Shown: positions 12,075-24,462, numbered from the stretch's first letter. The stretch: DNA of 64,000 nucleotides from Tenrec ecaudatus (GCF_050624435.1 NC_134538.1:115890437-115954436); one strand, 5' to 3'. The notes: a model not told the origin generated them from the letters alone. Program-made: numbers and translations.

Positions 12075-13010
12075 TATCAGGAGTGGGGTGTCGCTCTAAC
12101 AGATTTCTAATATGTGGACACGGCTTTGTAATTACGGGATTAGTAGAGCTGGAAGAGTACTAACCAGCCTAAGGACAAAAGCTTTAATTTATGAAATTAT
12201 GGATCACCAAGGAAATTATGGCCAAGACTCGGCAGAAGCCAGAGGAGCTGTGATCCCTGAGATGGCCTATTGGTAAAAGGTAGTTTCTTCACAGAAGAAA
12301 TGGTGGCAACGGGACCAGGAGGCCCATGCACACACAGCATGAGCGGTGAACCATGAAGGAGGAAGGCTGAGTGCCTTTGGGCCAGGCGGCCAGCTCTCAG
12401 AGTAGAAGCCAGGCTGGCCTCTTCTAGAGACCAAGTGACCAGAAGCAGAAGCTGACGAGACATAGAACACGGAAAGCAGAGCTGTCTTGGGCAATGGCCT
12501 TGGGTTCCCACAAGGTGGGAAGCAGGGCCCCTGGGGTTCCCATTGAGAGAGCTGGAGTTTCTAAGGTTTCAAAGAGATGGGTGCTTTCCAAAGCTGAGGG
12601 AACAGTTACTGGTCCAATGTGTCTGTAGGTGGGGCTGATTGAGGGGCCTCTATCCAGTATCTAGAGATCATAGCTAACACTCAGAGGCTGGTGGACAAGA
12701 CCATTTTCTGGATCGTCTCAAACAGAATTGTTTACACATCTTGACAGGTAATGTGAAACTGTTCTGCCTAAGTTTACATTTGCTTGACAGCTTTCCTTCC
12801 AATTGCTCTCATATACAATGGAAATGTCTATCGTGTGCCTCTTCCATTGTATTTGGAAGCCGGTAACTCTATTCTAGATTCACAGATGAAGAGACATTTT
12901 GTACCAGGTTGGAATTTGGACTTGGAAGACGTTGGGGATGATCTGATAGGCTGAAAGTGTTTAAGATGTGTCAAGGAAATGCTTTCTGGGAAGCCAAAAA
13001 CTTAAATATG
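12075..13010 (+). mobile_element. Probable MaLR (ERVL-MaLR) internal remnant
   Basis: 12078-12150 ('ggagtggggtgtcgctctaa', then 'atatgtggacacggcttt', 'agagctggaagagt') follows the start of the mammalian MaLR internal region, and 12890-13010 ('ttggaatttggacttggaag') resembles a downstream part. The GC-rich middle (12230-12660) carries two overlapping minus-strand frames of 75-104 codons with no recognisable domain. Flanking LTRs were not found. Confidence 0.5.
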
Positions 13011-13144
13011 GATTGATCTGTGTTCCCAAAATATATGTCATCTTGACCGGTTCGTGATTATTAGTGGTTTAGCATTTATGTAATGATATATGAATCGTAA
13101 CCAATTCAATGCCACCTAACAACAGCAACATATACTCACTCACT

Positions 13145-14058
13145 GTTCTTAATTCCATTATATTGAGATAAAGTCAATTAATATGGCCCTTCTAGACATA
13201 ATTCCCTATGTTATATATCATAACTCGGTACTGTGTGCCGATGACTACGATCCCGTTTTTGAGGGTATGACTGCTGTCGGGTCGAGGGGAGGCTAAATCC
13301 TGACTTTAGCAGAGGGGGTGAAGCAAGCCACACCCTTACACCCTTTGCTTCCTTGGTGATATCTAAAAATTCTGGTTAACTGGAGGGTGTTACTTAAGAC
13401 GCACCCTTCCTTTTCCTTGGTTCTACCAAAATACAACTACGCTGCCATCAAAGTCAATCCTTGATGTATAAGAGTGATCTAGGGCACAGAAAGAAATCGT
13501 AGGACAATTGAGAAGAATTTGTCAGAGATTTGTGAAGTGGCAGAGGCCACTGAGACCAGAAACACTATATGTTGTGGCACAGAGACCAAGCGGAGCAGCA
13601 CCTCTGAGACCATGAGGTACCTTCTTCTCGTCGGTCTGACACAATAAACTTTGGGACAAAGCTAAAGGCAAAAGGTGGGATGGCTTCCTCACCCCTGGAG
13701 CAAAGGCCACGGGACCACATGGCTGAGAAGCATAGGACTGCTAATGGAGAGAGCATTACCTGCTGGCTCAGGAGCGGTGTTGCTGCAGAACAAGGCTGTA
13801 TCCCTAGCGATGGCTGATCCTTATTTGTAGTAACCTATCAACATCCCCAATAAAGTCCCTTAATCACGGATATTGTGTGTGAGTTCTGTGTGCTCATTGA
13901 AATGGATTATCAACCCAACATAGATGTAGATGAATAGGCATGGGATTCATAGTTGGTATGAGAATAAGTAAAGAAGGATGAAGCATGGGAGTATGCCTGA
14001 CCTCTGCCTCACATCCATAGGGAAGCTAGAGATCAGCTTGCCACCCCTGTTGCCATTT
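13145..14058 (+). mobile_element. ERVL-like LTR
   Basis: Shares its 5' block ('atggcccttctagacataat'), middle and 3' block with 49105-50210. Near the 3' end it has 'ccccaataaagtccctt', followed by 'gtgagttctgtgtgctcatt' and 'ttatcaaccca', the polyadenylation-signal and R/U5 style layout of ERVL-type LTRs. Internal minus-strand frames of about 60 codons are chance. No target duplication was identified. Confidence 0.6.
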
Positions 14059-14059
14059 A

Positions 14060-14094
14060 ACACACACAGACACACACACACACACACACACACA
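14060..14094. repeat. (CA)n microsatellite
   Basis: CA dinucleotide tract with a single GA interruption near its start, directly after the ERVL-like LTR. Confidence 0.95.
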
Positions 14095-14099
14095 TGGCA

Positions 14100-14840
14100 C
14101 TAGATAAACGAGAAAAGGATTGTTACCATTTCGGTGACAAAAGACACACCTATATTATAATTTTGCTTAATAATGCTTGTCAACCACTCACATAGCAAAT
14201 AGAAAACTAACATTTTCTTGAGCATCTGTTATCTGGAAGATACTAGCTGTTTACTGAACTTTCTTTCTGTTAGCAAATCCCTTCAAATTGAAATCATTGT
14301 GTTAATTTTATAAAAAGTCTTACATGTTCATGTTTTAGGGGTATTCAGGATTTGTGATGAAAAGTAAAAGAAAACCAAAAATAAAGACGACCCTTTCATG
14401 TTTCCAAGGAAAATCGCAAGGTTCTGATTTCTTTTCCATAGTTGAAAATAAAGCCACTAACTATTCATAGATTTGTATACAGTGAGTTTTCCTAACTACT
14501 TATTGCTTATCCCAAGCTTCTGGCCGGCTGGAATCCCAGCCTTCGTTGCCAGAAGCTTTGGGGGATCCATAGTTGCTGGGAGTCTGGTGTGTGGGACGCA
14601 AATGCAGAATGAGGACAATCCAAATGGTGCATGAAAGAACACCACTGAAATTCTCTGTTCATTTCCACTTTCGTGGTTATATAAGAAGTTGGCATAATAC
14701 TTTTAGGTGTGAACATTTATATCTTTTTGGAGTGCAACAGGGTACACATAATCAAATGTTTGGTATATTTTTTTGCCTCTGACAATTTTGAAATAATTTC
14801 ATTTTAAATCACTTTATTTTCACAATGTCCGCACATGTTC
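14100..14840. other. AT-rich DNA, nothing recognised
   Basis: Opposed frames of 69 codons at 14507-14782 have no domain signature and lie in DNA without splice-like borders. No repeat recognised. Confidence 0.5.
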
Positions 14841-14844
14841 CTAC

Positions 14845-14970
14845 AAGTAGAAGGTGAATTATGAGAATGACGAGTGCAACAAATGTATAAGGGTGCTTTG
14901 CTCAATTGATGTATGTACAGACTGTGATAAGAGCCTTATGAGCCCCAATAAAAAGATTAAAAAAAAGAAG
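14845..14970 (+). mobile_element. Polyadenylated retroelement group X, 3' end only
   Basis: 5'-truncated copy: 'aaggtgaattatgagaatg', 'aagggtgctttgctcaattg', then 'atgagccccaataaaaagat' and an A-rich tail. The 3' 100 bp closely match the minus-strand copy at 1247-1372. Confidence 0.85.
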
Positions 14971-15012
14971 AAGGAACAAAAACCCATCAGGCTTAGCCAT
15001 GTGTTCAGTGTA

Positions 15013-15080
15013 TGAGGAGACTTGAAAAGTTCAGTGAAAAATCTCTTTATATTTTAATTCAATTTTTGATGCCCCCTGGT
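15013..15080. mobile_element. Mariner-like MITE
   Basis: Short palindromic element: 'gaggagacttgaaaagttca' on the left and 'ttttgatgccccct' on the right, the same family as at 1638, 26569 and 33950. Degenerate. Confidence 0.5.
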
Positions 15081-15084
15081 GTGT

Positions 15085-15235
15085 TAGGCATTAGGCTGCT
15101 AATGGTGAGCTGGCAGTTCAAACCCACGAGTCACTTCTCAAGACGAAGATGAGGCTGCTTCCTCTGTAGGGTCTTAGAAACCCTGCATCGGGTCATTATG
15201 GGCCAGAATCAGTTCCGCAGCAGTGGGTTTGCTTG
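15085..15235 (+). mobile_element. AfroSINE, 5' truncated
   Basis: 'ggctgctaatggtgagctgg', 'cagttcaaacccacgagtca', then 'ttagaaaccctgcatcgg' and the 3' part 'ttatgggccagaatcagttc', ending in 'agtgggtttg'. Retains part of the tRNA-like B-box region and the RTE-like tail. Confidence 0.8.
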
Positions 15236-16469
15236 TGTGTTTTACTTTGCTTTGTGTTTCGGTTTTGTACGTATAAAAAGAATAAAGGGAATGAAGAGGA
15301 GAGACGATCACATTCACAGGTCCGTTTAATCTTATAAGGCCTTTGTCACAACCAGGAAAGGAGCGTTTCTGGTATCTGGTGTTCAGTGAGTAGACAGGGA
15401 ACAGGGATGCTGCTAAGTGCCCTTGGAAACGTGTCCAGTACATTATAAAGAACCATCCAGTCCAAATTTTCTATAGCGCCAAGCTTGAGAAAGCTTTCGT
15501 TGAAAGAAGACCTTTGAACTACATTGATTATTTTGAGACCAATTAATTAAGAGTTATTCTTGTCATGATGATCTCTGGTTATAGTTTTGATTAAGCACCC
15601 GTAGTGCCGAGAAATATGCATTAATGGAAAGAAACTAGAAAATATGAGTTATTCTTTAAGTTTGTATGCTCAAATAACTTCAATAATATAATTGATTTAG
15701 TTTTGAACTGATATCACAAGCCTTGCCTTATGCTTCTCAATCAGAAGAGACCTAAGAGATCCCCTTTAAGACAAAGTTTAAAAAGGGTGTTTCAAAAGAA
15801 CACCTATTTTAATTCAGAGCCATCTGTAGCATCATTGAAAATACTCATCTATCATACTGTGGAATGAATTCGCCTTCAATAATAAGAAATCTTAATTCCA
15901 AGAATATGCACTTACTGGGGTGTTGCTTTTTCTGCTCCTATTAAAGAAATGCAAGTCTTTGGAAGCCCTAGCTCACGCTCCTCTCTGAATCTCATTCAGA
16001 CACACAGAATTCAAGTCAGTAGTATGCAATGATAAGTGTAGGTAAAGATCCCAAATATTTTTATTTCATTCGGAAATACAATTTTAGGAGCTAAAACTTA
16101 TATTAAAAGTGGAATTGAATACTGTCATAAGCTGAATTGCACAATGGACATTTGATTGAAAACGGGATTGGCGTGTCACACCGTTGGCCGTCCTACTTTT
16201 ATGATTCTAGAGTGACTTCATATTACAGGTTAAGATTTACTAGGGGAATGGATTAAAAACAAAATTAATGTTATTGCCAGCTATTTTTAAAGTTTGTAGT
16301 ATGATTGCAAATGGCCAATAATAGCAAAATGTCATGGATAACAGAATATAACTTGGTTATGATTTTTTATATCACTGACCATGTTTTTTCGTATTAGAGC
16401 AAATAATTAGAAATGGAACTGATGTTTTATGAGAGTGTTTTTGACACATAGAATTTTTAATGGGCTCTG

Positions 16470-16640
16470 CTGCCATGGAAATCTGATGGGTGTAAGCCCA
16501 TTTTAAATGGAGCCTTTGACAGCCCGTGGCCTATCAGCAGGAGGTGGAGCAGCAGGACTTTACTGTTGCTTTGGAGCCGGAAAGCGCAGGGTCTGTCCAG
16601 ATATATGCTTTATCATTTGATATTCCCGAATCCTCTTTCT
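16470..16640. promoter_or_regulatory. Candidate conserved non-coding element
   Basis: A non-repetitive, compositionally balanced stretch inside AT-rich DNA, with 'ccattttaaatggagcc' (a near-palindrome) and 'ctttgacagc' (TGACAG, a TALE-homeodomain-like core). This is inferred from composition and motifs only. It may be ordinary unique DNA. Confidence 0.2.
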
Positions 16641-17154
16641 TTTTTGGCATCAAATTCATATTGGTCTCATTACTACCTAGGTCATTTCCTGTTTTTAAAG
16701 GATAGATTTTATTTTCTTTCTTTTATGCTTTGAAGTATGCTCCGCATCAGCATAGCGTTTGTGGTTTTGACTCCTTCTAAGAGAAAGAGCCATAAAATCA
16801 GAAGTTATAATTTGCAATGGACAAAATAATCACTGTGTTTTGTTTGTCCGTAAAAGCTGTGGCATTTCACTGCGGATAATCTCTTGGTTAAGGCATATTC
16901 TCAGTGTAAAAATCACTCACAATTGTCCTTTAAAATACACTTTGTTAAGAGATGGAAGTAAGAAGATAAAAGGAGGATTAAATGTAAGTAACAAGGCTAT
17001 TATTCTATGCTTTGTGTGATTTTTTAAGTATTTCAGCATTTTATGTCTGAGTACATGAACTACAAACATAAAAGGAAACAAAATATAGCTTATAATGAAT
17101 TATCGGCTCTCAGGGGTGAAGTCAAGGACTGCCTCTAAAAGATTAAAATTTTGG

Positions 17155-17275
17155 TATTAATAATTACTGAGCCACATTCAGCACTGGCTAGTACTTTATG
17201 TTTGCTAGAGATCTATACATGAAATTTCAACCTACTTTTCCTATGAGTCAATAATATACAGATAAGAACACAGAA
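17155..17275 (-). mobile_element. Possible MIR SINE fragment
   Basis: Order of 'ctatgagtcaataatataca', 'gataagaacacagaagca' resembles the reverse half of MIR ('gatgaggaaactgaggca'). Very diverged. Confidence 0.35.
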
Positions 17276-18177
17276 GCAGTTCCACAGTTCTGTTTATTAA
17301 AACCTAAGCAACAGTGTCAGGGTTATAAATGGAGACTAAAATGATGTTTGCAGTGATATCATCGATAAGAAAGCTATTGTGTTAGATGTAATCTAGTAAT
17401 TACTTCCATCTTGATATGCCTCTGACCGGTTTACCTGTTCTCAGGGCACCTTTCTCGGAGTGCCACCTGCTCAACAGTTTAGACCCACGGAGGCGCACAC
17501 TCACGTGCACACAAACACTGTTAGAATGCTTACTGACTGTTCAAGATGCTACTAGGCCTTTCCAGCTACCTTAAGATGGGAAGTAATTTCTCCCTTAATC
17601 AGGTTTTTTTGTGTGTGTACAATAATTGCAGGCTCGTTAGAAACTTGTTACCAAAAATGATTCTCCAAAAGGAAAAATGTTCAATGGAAACTTATTGTAA
17701 GCAAAACCTTCAATGTTTCTTCTGTTGTCTAAGTTACTTTGACTCACTCGGCAAGCCTAGAAGTCCTTAGTGAACCTGATGAAGATAATTTAAAACATGG
17801 CGCAATAACAAAATTGAAGTCTCTGAAGATAGCCCCGAGACATACAGCTGATGAAAAATCAGCTCGATGGCTCTTGAGTTTGAAGTTGGTGAAATATGCT
17901 CCCTGAGGTTCAGAAGGATCACCCCAAGTTCAGAAGTAAGCATTGCCTTGGAAGTAGTTAGCAGTGGGGCTTAGAAGAATCAAAATCAAGACAGGTCCTC
18001 ACCCACAAGCAAAGTGGCAGATTGGTTAGGAAGATGATCATTTTGGGGGAAAATATTCATGAAAGGCAATATTATTTAGTACCTAGACACAAAAACTTTA
18101 GAAGTATGAGTCTGGTTTCAAATACAGACTCAAAACTATTCTGGCTTGGTACGCTGTACACAGTTCTCCTGCATGCA

Positions 18178-18214
18178 TTAGGATACTGGTCACTCGTTTA
18201 GGATACTGGTCACT
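18178..18214. repeat. 17-bp direct repeat
   Basis: TTAGGATACTGGTCACT occurs at 18178-18194 and 18198-18214, separated by three bases. Recent slippage-type duplication. Confidence 0.85.
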
Positions 18215-18459
18215 GTTCAAATTTTCACATATAGATTCTGGAAAAACCTGGGACTTTAACAAAGACTAACACATCAAGGGTTGTCCTAGAAAGTACACAA
18301 GGAGAGGAACTTACTGAAAATATTACATAAAATGTGATACTAAAGCTACTTAATGTTTGTTATTAAAAGCAAAACTGAAAATGGCATCCTCTGGGCAATA
18401 AACACCTTACTGAGCCGTACTGGGGTCTGAGGCAGAGGGAAGCGCTTCACTTCTGCATG

Positions 18460-18672
18460 CACTTGAAAGTGCCCGGGCGGTGCTCTGGGTCAACATGGGC
18501 TGTTGCCTCCAGCAGTTCAAACCCGCCAGTCACTCCTGGGGAAACGGAGGCTGTCTGCTCCTGGAGGGGCTGGCCATCTGGGAGCCTAAGCAGCAGTTGT
18601 AATCTGCCCTATGGTGTGACGGTGCGTTCGAACCAACCAGATGGCAACAGCTTTGGTGGGTTTAGGATATTC
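18460..18672 (+). mobile_element. AfroSINE (first of tandem pair)
   Basis: Head region 'tctgggtcaacatgggctg', B-box-like 'agcagttcaaacccgccag', CT/GA-rich middle and 3' end 'cgttcgaaccaaccagatgg', 'caacagctttggtgggttta'. Chance frames of up to 82 codons run through it. Confidence 0.75.
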
Positions 18673-18675
18673 TGA

Positions 18676-18885
18676 AGGAGCCCTGGTTCACAGTGGTCAC
18701 AGCTCGCCACTGCCGGCCCAGAGCCCAGCAGTGAGGACCCACTGCCCCTCCATCGGAAATCAAGGTAAGAGTGTGGATCCGCAAATATGCACACCGTTGG
18801 AAACTATGAGACTGGTACTCTCTCCTCTGGGGGCTCTACGAGTCTGTATAGACTCAACAGAAGTGGGTTTCTTTATTTTGTGCTT
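18676..18885 (+). mobile_element. AfroSINE (second of tandem pair)
   Basis: Starts 'gagccctggttcacagtgg', the AfroSINE 5' hallmark, only a few bases after the preceding copy. Ends 'ctacgagtctgtatagactc' and 'aacagaagtgggtttctt'. Same orientation as its neighbour. Confidence 0.8.
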
Positions 18886-18889
18886 TTGA

Positions 18890-20585
18890 TTGGTTTGTTT
18901 GGCTGGTTGCATGTGTATCTATTTATCGAAATAGTTTTCATTTTAATAAGTAGAAACCATCTATTGAAAACAAACAAAAGGCTATGTAGAGGGAGTGTGC
19001 ATTGGCCCAGCTCTTTGCAGGCCATTGTCAACTTTATGAGTGCCCCTTCTGAGGGACCCAAGGACAGGTTCAGGCTGGAAGCCCTCTCTTTGTTTAGAAA
19101 AGATTTCTCCCATGGCACTATGACATAGGTTGTAAAACACACAACAAACTGCCTGTATTGAATATTAGGACTATGTTTGTACATCATGGATATGTGTGTT
19201 AATCTTGATTAGGCAAGGGCCTACGTTATTTCGCCCAGCTCCTGGGACAGCTTCAGGGTCCTCTCTAGTCCTGCAGGCTGCAGTGTCAAATCACACAAAA
19301 GCCATTCAGGTGGACCGAAGAGACAAGACCAACGCAAACGGGCAGTTACTTTAGATCACAGATAACAGGCCATAGACCACTCCATGGGTTCTCATTGGAC
19401 CTTGCCTTTGTTCATAGCATTATATATGCCTGACATAGTTTCCTACCATTTATTCAATCCCAGATCAAGGATGATGTATAAGCAACGATTCCACTCAGTC
19501 TTTTCATATTCAGACAAGATTATTTGTAGCTCTCCACCATATGCATGGCACCCTGTGCAGATTCCAACTGTTGAACTTATCAAACGGAATTCGAGTCATA
19601 AATGTTTCTCTCACTGAATCAACCAGGAGGCCTCTTAAAGCTGTGCCAGACTCTTTCTGATCCGAGTGTCTCATCAGCACCTAATACTGCGGATGGGCCT
19701 CATCCCGTGGCAATAGATGCTCACTGAGTACCAGAACAGTTGCAGTGACTCAGCTCCCGGGGCCTGCACAGCAGACAGCTGTTTGTTGTTGTAGCTTGAT
19801 CTGCAGTCCAGAAACTGACACGTTTCCAGGAATCGCAATAGACATTTCAAAATTTATTGAGAAACCAGACAATTTCTCCGAGGTTGCTGCTTCTGCTGTA
19901 CATCATCTTAATAAACTAGAGACATTAATTCAGCCTCTGCCTTTACTACTCTGGCGTCAGATCTATTTACCAAGTTTCTAAACCAAACTATTGAAAATGC
20001 ACCTCAAAAACAGGAAACATTGTTTAATCATTGCACTCAGACACAACATGCTCACGTTATTGAATGTTTATTATGTATTATACTGCTAAGGAGCACAAAC
20101 TTTCGTGCGTAAACATTTAAGATCTAGTACTTCCTCAGTATAGTCATCACTCTCAAATGAAAAAAATTAATTGTGTGCTTGGCTTCTCAGGAGGTTATGT
20201 ACTTTGTAATATTGATAGGATTTGGGGTGGAAGGGTGTGTGGACAATCGGCACATAAGGTGAGGACATATTGTCGAATTCTATATGTGGCTTACCCACTC
20301 CTACGGGGCATTCATTTTGAGGGATTTCTGACTTGCCATGGAACTAGAGTCAGAATATTAAAAGTAGGCCTATAATGTTTTACTTTTAAGAATAACAGCT
20401 ACTCTTTGTACTCATACAACTCTGATTGATAATTGGAAAATTCTGTAAGTACCAAATAGTTTATGAAATCATAAATATACCCTAATATCAACTTTTATAT
20501 TCCATCAATAGTTCATGCTTGAAATTAATCTCTCTCATAATTTTTTTCTGCTCAAAATAACTATTGGTAAGAGTTTCTCAAAAAG
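18890..20585. other. Single-copy DNA, nothing recognised
   Basis: Several frames of 60-113 codons (for example 18787-19128, 19384-19617, 19745-19981 and 20157-20375) begin inside a SINE or lie in unique DNA. None shows a motif, signal peptide or splice context I can recognise, so none is called as a gene. Confidence 0.45.
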
Positions 20586-20589
20586 TGTG

Positions 20590-21300
20590 ATAGTAACAAA
20601 GTGCGGTGAAGAACCCAGATGGTGCCAAGCTATAAGAAGTTATTTCATCTGGGGTCTTCACAGCGTGGCTTAAAACAATCAGCCATTTAATGGAGGTGTC
20701 AACTAAATCCACTTGGTGGAAACACACAAGCCTGTGTGACCCAAGGATTGTATATAATAAAACCTTAATCCAAAGAATTATATCAGAGCTTAAATTGTGA
20801 ACACCAGTTTGCAACAGGCTATGGATGACTGGACCCTAAAATCCATTTGCACGGAGCCCACATGAATTAAGTCTGGTGAATGCCCTCTGACTCAAGGTGA
20901 GGGTTGTGCGTAGCTCTCCTGTCAGACAGGGAGCAGTGTAAAGGTGATTATGGCCAATGTAGGTAGATTAAACGGCTTATCTTTTGAACCATTTTAATGT
21001 TTCCGCTCTTAATATTTTTTACTTTGTCATTGATTTAGGCTTTCTATATTTTATTTAGTCGTCGTGTTATTTTTGTTGGTTGGTTTGCTTCTTGTTGGTG
21101 TTTTGTCTGGTTTTCGGATTCTGAAATCCAGGGTAGGTAGATCTATAGAGGCAGGGGAGGACGTAGGGAAACAGAGCTAACAACAATGAGTGTGAGAAGG
21201 AAATGTTCTGAAATTGCGGTGATAATTGCACAAATCTTCTTGAAATGATTGAACAATTAAATTGGTTGATATGTGAAAAAGTGTGAGTGATATTTTCTTT
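20590..21300 (+). mobile_element. Polyadenylated retroelement, group Z
   Basis: Contains 'catctggggtcttcac', 'gtttgcaacaggctatggat', and a GT-rich 'tgttggttggtttgcttc' run, then 'ggcaggggaggacgtagg' and 'gaaatgattgaacaatt'. The GT-rich to 3' part recurs in antisense at 40010-40210 and the terminal part at 26750-26900. Its 'ggggtcttcac ... cagccattt' motif resembles the opening of group X, so X, Y and Z may be related LINE 3'-end lineages. A 79-codon minus-strand frame here is chance. Confidence 0.55.
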
Positions 21301-21609
21301 TTCCATTTCACATGAGATTTATCTCGCACCAATCAAATATATGACACTATTTCTAAAGTCATAATAAGATTTGCTTTGCTTTCCATTTTTTAGCTTCTAT
21401 CTAAAAAATTACTAAGGAAACAAGATTCACTCATGCTAGACACACTTAGAGGATATTGTATATTTCTTATATAAGGCAAAGAAATGTGCTATAACCTTTT
21501 CCAGTTTAGAAAATAAAAATACCTGCTGTGAAGGATTAAAAAGACCGCCCGCTAAAGTAGTTCCTACTCCACAAATCTAAAGGACACGTTTACCTATTCT
21601 GAAAGAAAT

Positions 21610-21834
21610 TATGGACTCATGACAAAATAATAATTTATAAATTATCAAGGGTTCATGAGGGAGTGGAGAGTGGGGAGCGAGGGGAAAAATGAGGAGCTGA
21701 TGCCAGGGGCTTAGGTGGAGAGCAAATGTTTTTAGAATGACGAGGGCAATGACTGTACAAATGTGCTTTACACAATTTATGTATGTATGGCTTGTGATTA
21801 GAGTTGTATGCACCCCTAAAAATGATTTTTAAAA
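21610..21834 (+). mobile_element. Polyadenylated retroelement group X, 5' truncated
   Basis: From 'aataataatttataaattat' through 'aaaatgaggagctgatgcc', 'caaatgtgctttacacaatt' to 'cacccctaaaaatgattttt'. Same 3' 220 bp as 55092-55861. The usual AATAAA is decayed to CTAAAAA here. Confidence 0.85.
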
Positions 21835-21839
21835 GGTAT

Positions 21840-23145
21840 AAAGGTTGAATATTTTGTTTTATTCATATAAGATACATTTATTCTAGCTATATGTTTGGTT
21901 GTTTCCTCAAATTTTAGAGGGTAGAGATTGCCCCAGTACTAACTAACCTTTTGAGTTTCCAGTGTAAATTCTTTGGTTGCTCTTGAAGAGTATGATACAG
22001 ATATTTTTTGATTTGTTATAATATTGTCATAATTTATGTTATCTTTTCACAAGTCACGGTTTTGGAGATAAATATTTACACATGTGGTTAACATGAAATT
22101 ATTTTTTAAAATCTATGTAAGATCCACCCTCTGCCATTCAATTCTTTACCCCATGGATGATGAAATACAACTGAAAGCCTAAACACGCATAGCAAATACT
22201 TTCTTGTCACAGACATTCAGTCAGGCAAAGACTTAGTGTTCAAAGTGGATCTGAGTAATTAAAGGTCTTTGGCTGCATGCCTTTTATGTAGTGATTTTGA
22301 AGGTTTTGCTCGTGTTTTCTGGTTCTGCATGATTAAATAAGAAACATCGTATAGCTTAGTTTTAGTGACCTAATTTCAAAGTTCTAATTTATGCAACTAC
22401 AAAGGTGGAATCCTAAATTTCCAGTCTCTTTCCCACTGAAACTCTCTATCCTTTGTATTCTGGGAGACGCTCACCTCCTAAGCATAAGGATCGTGACCAT
22501 GAAGTGCTTTGAGAGTCGGTCCCAAGTGTGTCTTCATTTAGCTTGTTTGAATTAAGATGTTGCATCTTTCTAATATTTGAGATTCACTTACGGCTGATTC
22601 AGTCTTTATTCTAGAATCTACCTGACTTTATAGCCTACTATATTCTTTAGAAATACTGGCCTGTGTGGCTTCATAGAGGTGGACTTACAAAGGTTGCTTA
22701 GTCTTCAGTTCATACAACTTATGTTTATGTGGTGGAAATGAGACATTGGCTCTCCTTTGCAGGAAACCTCATGTGTTTCTGTAAAGTTTCAAGATTTTAT
22801 GCCGGTGCCGTCAGCTGACAGTGTGGCTTCTGTTGACATCAAAGCTTCCTTGGTCCTCTTGTCTATTGCATGAGCTCTTCTGGCACAGTGAATCTGACTA
22901 TTACAGATAGGACACTTGGTATCTTTTATATGGAACTCTATATTACTTTTGCTCTTCGCTTACAATCTATTTTTACAGTCAAACAACCATGATTTAAAAA
23001 CCATTGATTATAATAGATTGAAAGCAATATATTAGATGATATACGGTGTCGTTTATAAACAATTTTTGCGTAAGGAAAATTACAATCCAAAGAGTTAAAT
23101 TCTTTTCTCTACCCTTTTACTCTTTTCCCCATCACTTGGTCTACT
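21840..23145. other. AT-rich DNA, nothing recognised
   Basis: No exon, RNA gene or repeat identified. No frame above 60 codons. Confidence 0.5.
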
Positions 23146-23148
23146 TTA

Positions 23149-23610
23149 GCACGCTAGGTTGGGTTGACTAGAGACACAAATCAGTGACACTCATCTATGT
23201 ACAAGAACGGACTTTGTATCAAGAAATAATCTTATATCAAGAAGGCATCCCAGCTCATTCAACTCAAGTCCATAAGTCTGATGCTAGCCACGGCCCTCGT
23301 TGACTCACACAGCTGAAGGCCAATGACACTAAAAGGCACAGCCTGATGCAGGAAGACCACAGGCCAGGGAGTGCAGTTACCTGGATCCAAGGCAAGGCTC
23401 CGACACTCTCAGGATTGGAAGACCCATATAGGGCCACCCCTGGAGGGAGGCAGAGTCAACACAGAGGAAAAAGAAGAGGCAGAGAGGGAGGGAGGTTCCT
23501 AGTTCTTTCATTCTCTGAAGGTCACAGGTTGTTCCCTGATTAACAAGTTGCACTTGACTTCTACGCTTTCATACAAATTCAAGTTGACATAGAATCATCC
23601 TACTACCATG
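23149..23610 (-). mobile_element. MaLR-like solo LTR
   Basis: Antisense member of the LTR family at 47868-48414 and 59159-59602. The high-similarity block runs 'gttgggttgactagagac', 'aagaaggcatcccagctc', 'aagtccataagtctgatg', and it closes with 'caagttgacatagaatca', the complement of the family start. The 65-codon frame at 23346-23543 is chance within the LTR. Confidence 0.65.
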
Positions 23611-23614
23611 CTTA

Positions 23615-24460
23615 GCTAAAATAATTACACTATTTATAAGCAAAGAAAAACATGCATATTAAGGAAACTCAAAATTCCTTAAGAATTATTAGAAAATCAC
23701 AAAATTCGCATGGAATCTTTCATTCATTCATTTTCAGTGCAGAGGACCCAATGTTCATGGAAAGTCTACTATGTTCCATTGTCTGAGTGAGAAAATGCAA
23801 GTAACCAAGAATCTCTCCTCTTAGTCACACGTCTTTTTTCTTACCTTCTTTATTTCACCAGATATGAAACACAATTTTTTAAAGAGTTTTTCTCTGAAGG
23901 GTATTCCATAAAAGTACTAAAAGAGACTAAATTTAAAATTGTTTTGAACTTGCTGTCAATTCTTTCATTGTAAGTGCACCCCAATTATCTCCGTATTTAT
24001 AAGCTTCTAAATTGAGGCCCCAAAATTTGTACGAGTTCCAAAAATTTGAACAAGCAAACAATACTACTTCAAACTAGAGCATGACTTTTCTCTGATATTG
24101 CAGGGAAATTCATATTATTTCCAACTATGTTAATATACATTTGCAGATGGTTAATAGATCTCTAATTGGAAATGGAGTTCATAATTATTTTATATACTCA
24201 TTAGTAACATTGTGAGACTACATAATTATGTCACATGTACTCAAACCCAAATCCTAAAATAAATAAATTCTGTCTCCAGAAAATAAAAATTTGACATTTT
24301 TGTCTCTGTATTATTTTTATGGTTATACTTGTACTCTAAAAAACTTCAAAGAAAACCTATATATGTGTTTGTGTATGTGTATCAAAAAAAATTATAGGAA
24401 CTTTAGATAGGGTTCCTGAATCTATAAATCTTTATGTGAACAGATAATCTCAACTCTCTC
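23615..24460. other. AT-rich DNA, nothing recognised
   Basis: Low-GC sequence with stop codons in all frames. No gene or repeat family identified. Confidence 0.5.
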
Positions 24461-24462
24461 CT

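Larger units (their letters stand above)
15240..18455. other. Mostly single-copy AT-rich DNA
   Basis: Three kilobases with few recognisable repeats: a possible MIR at 17155-17275 and a 17-bp duplication at 18178-18214. The frame at 17546-17770 has no domain signature. The GC-richer block at 16470-16640 is listed separately as candidate conserved non-coding DNA. Confidence 0.5.

Noticed and set aside
12197..12511. 104-codon minus-strand frame in GC-rich DNA
   Set aside because: No recognisable domain. It overlaps another frame of similar length and lies inside a probable MaLR internal remnant.
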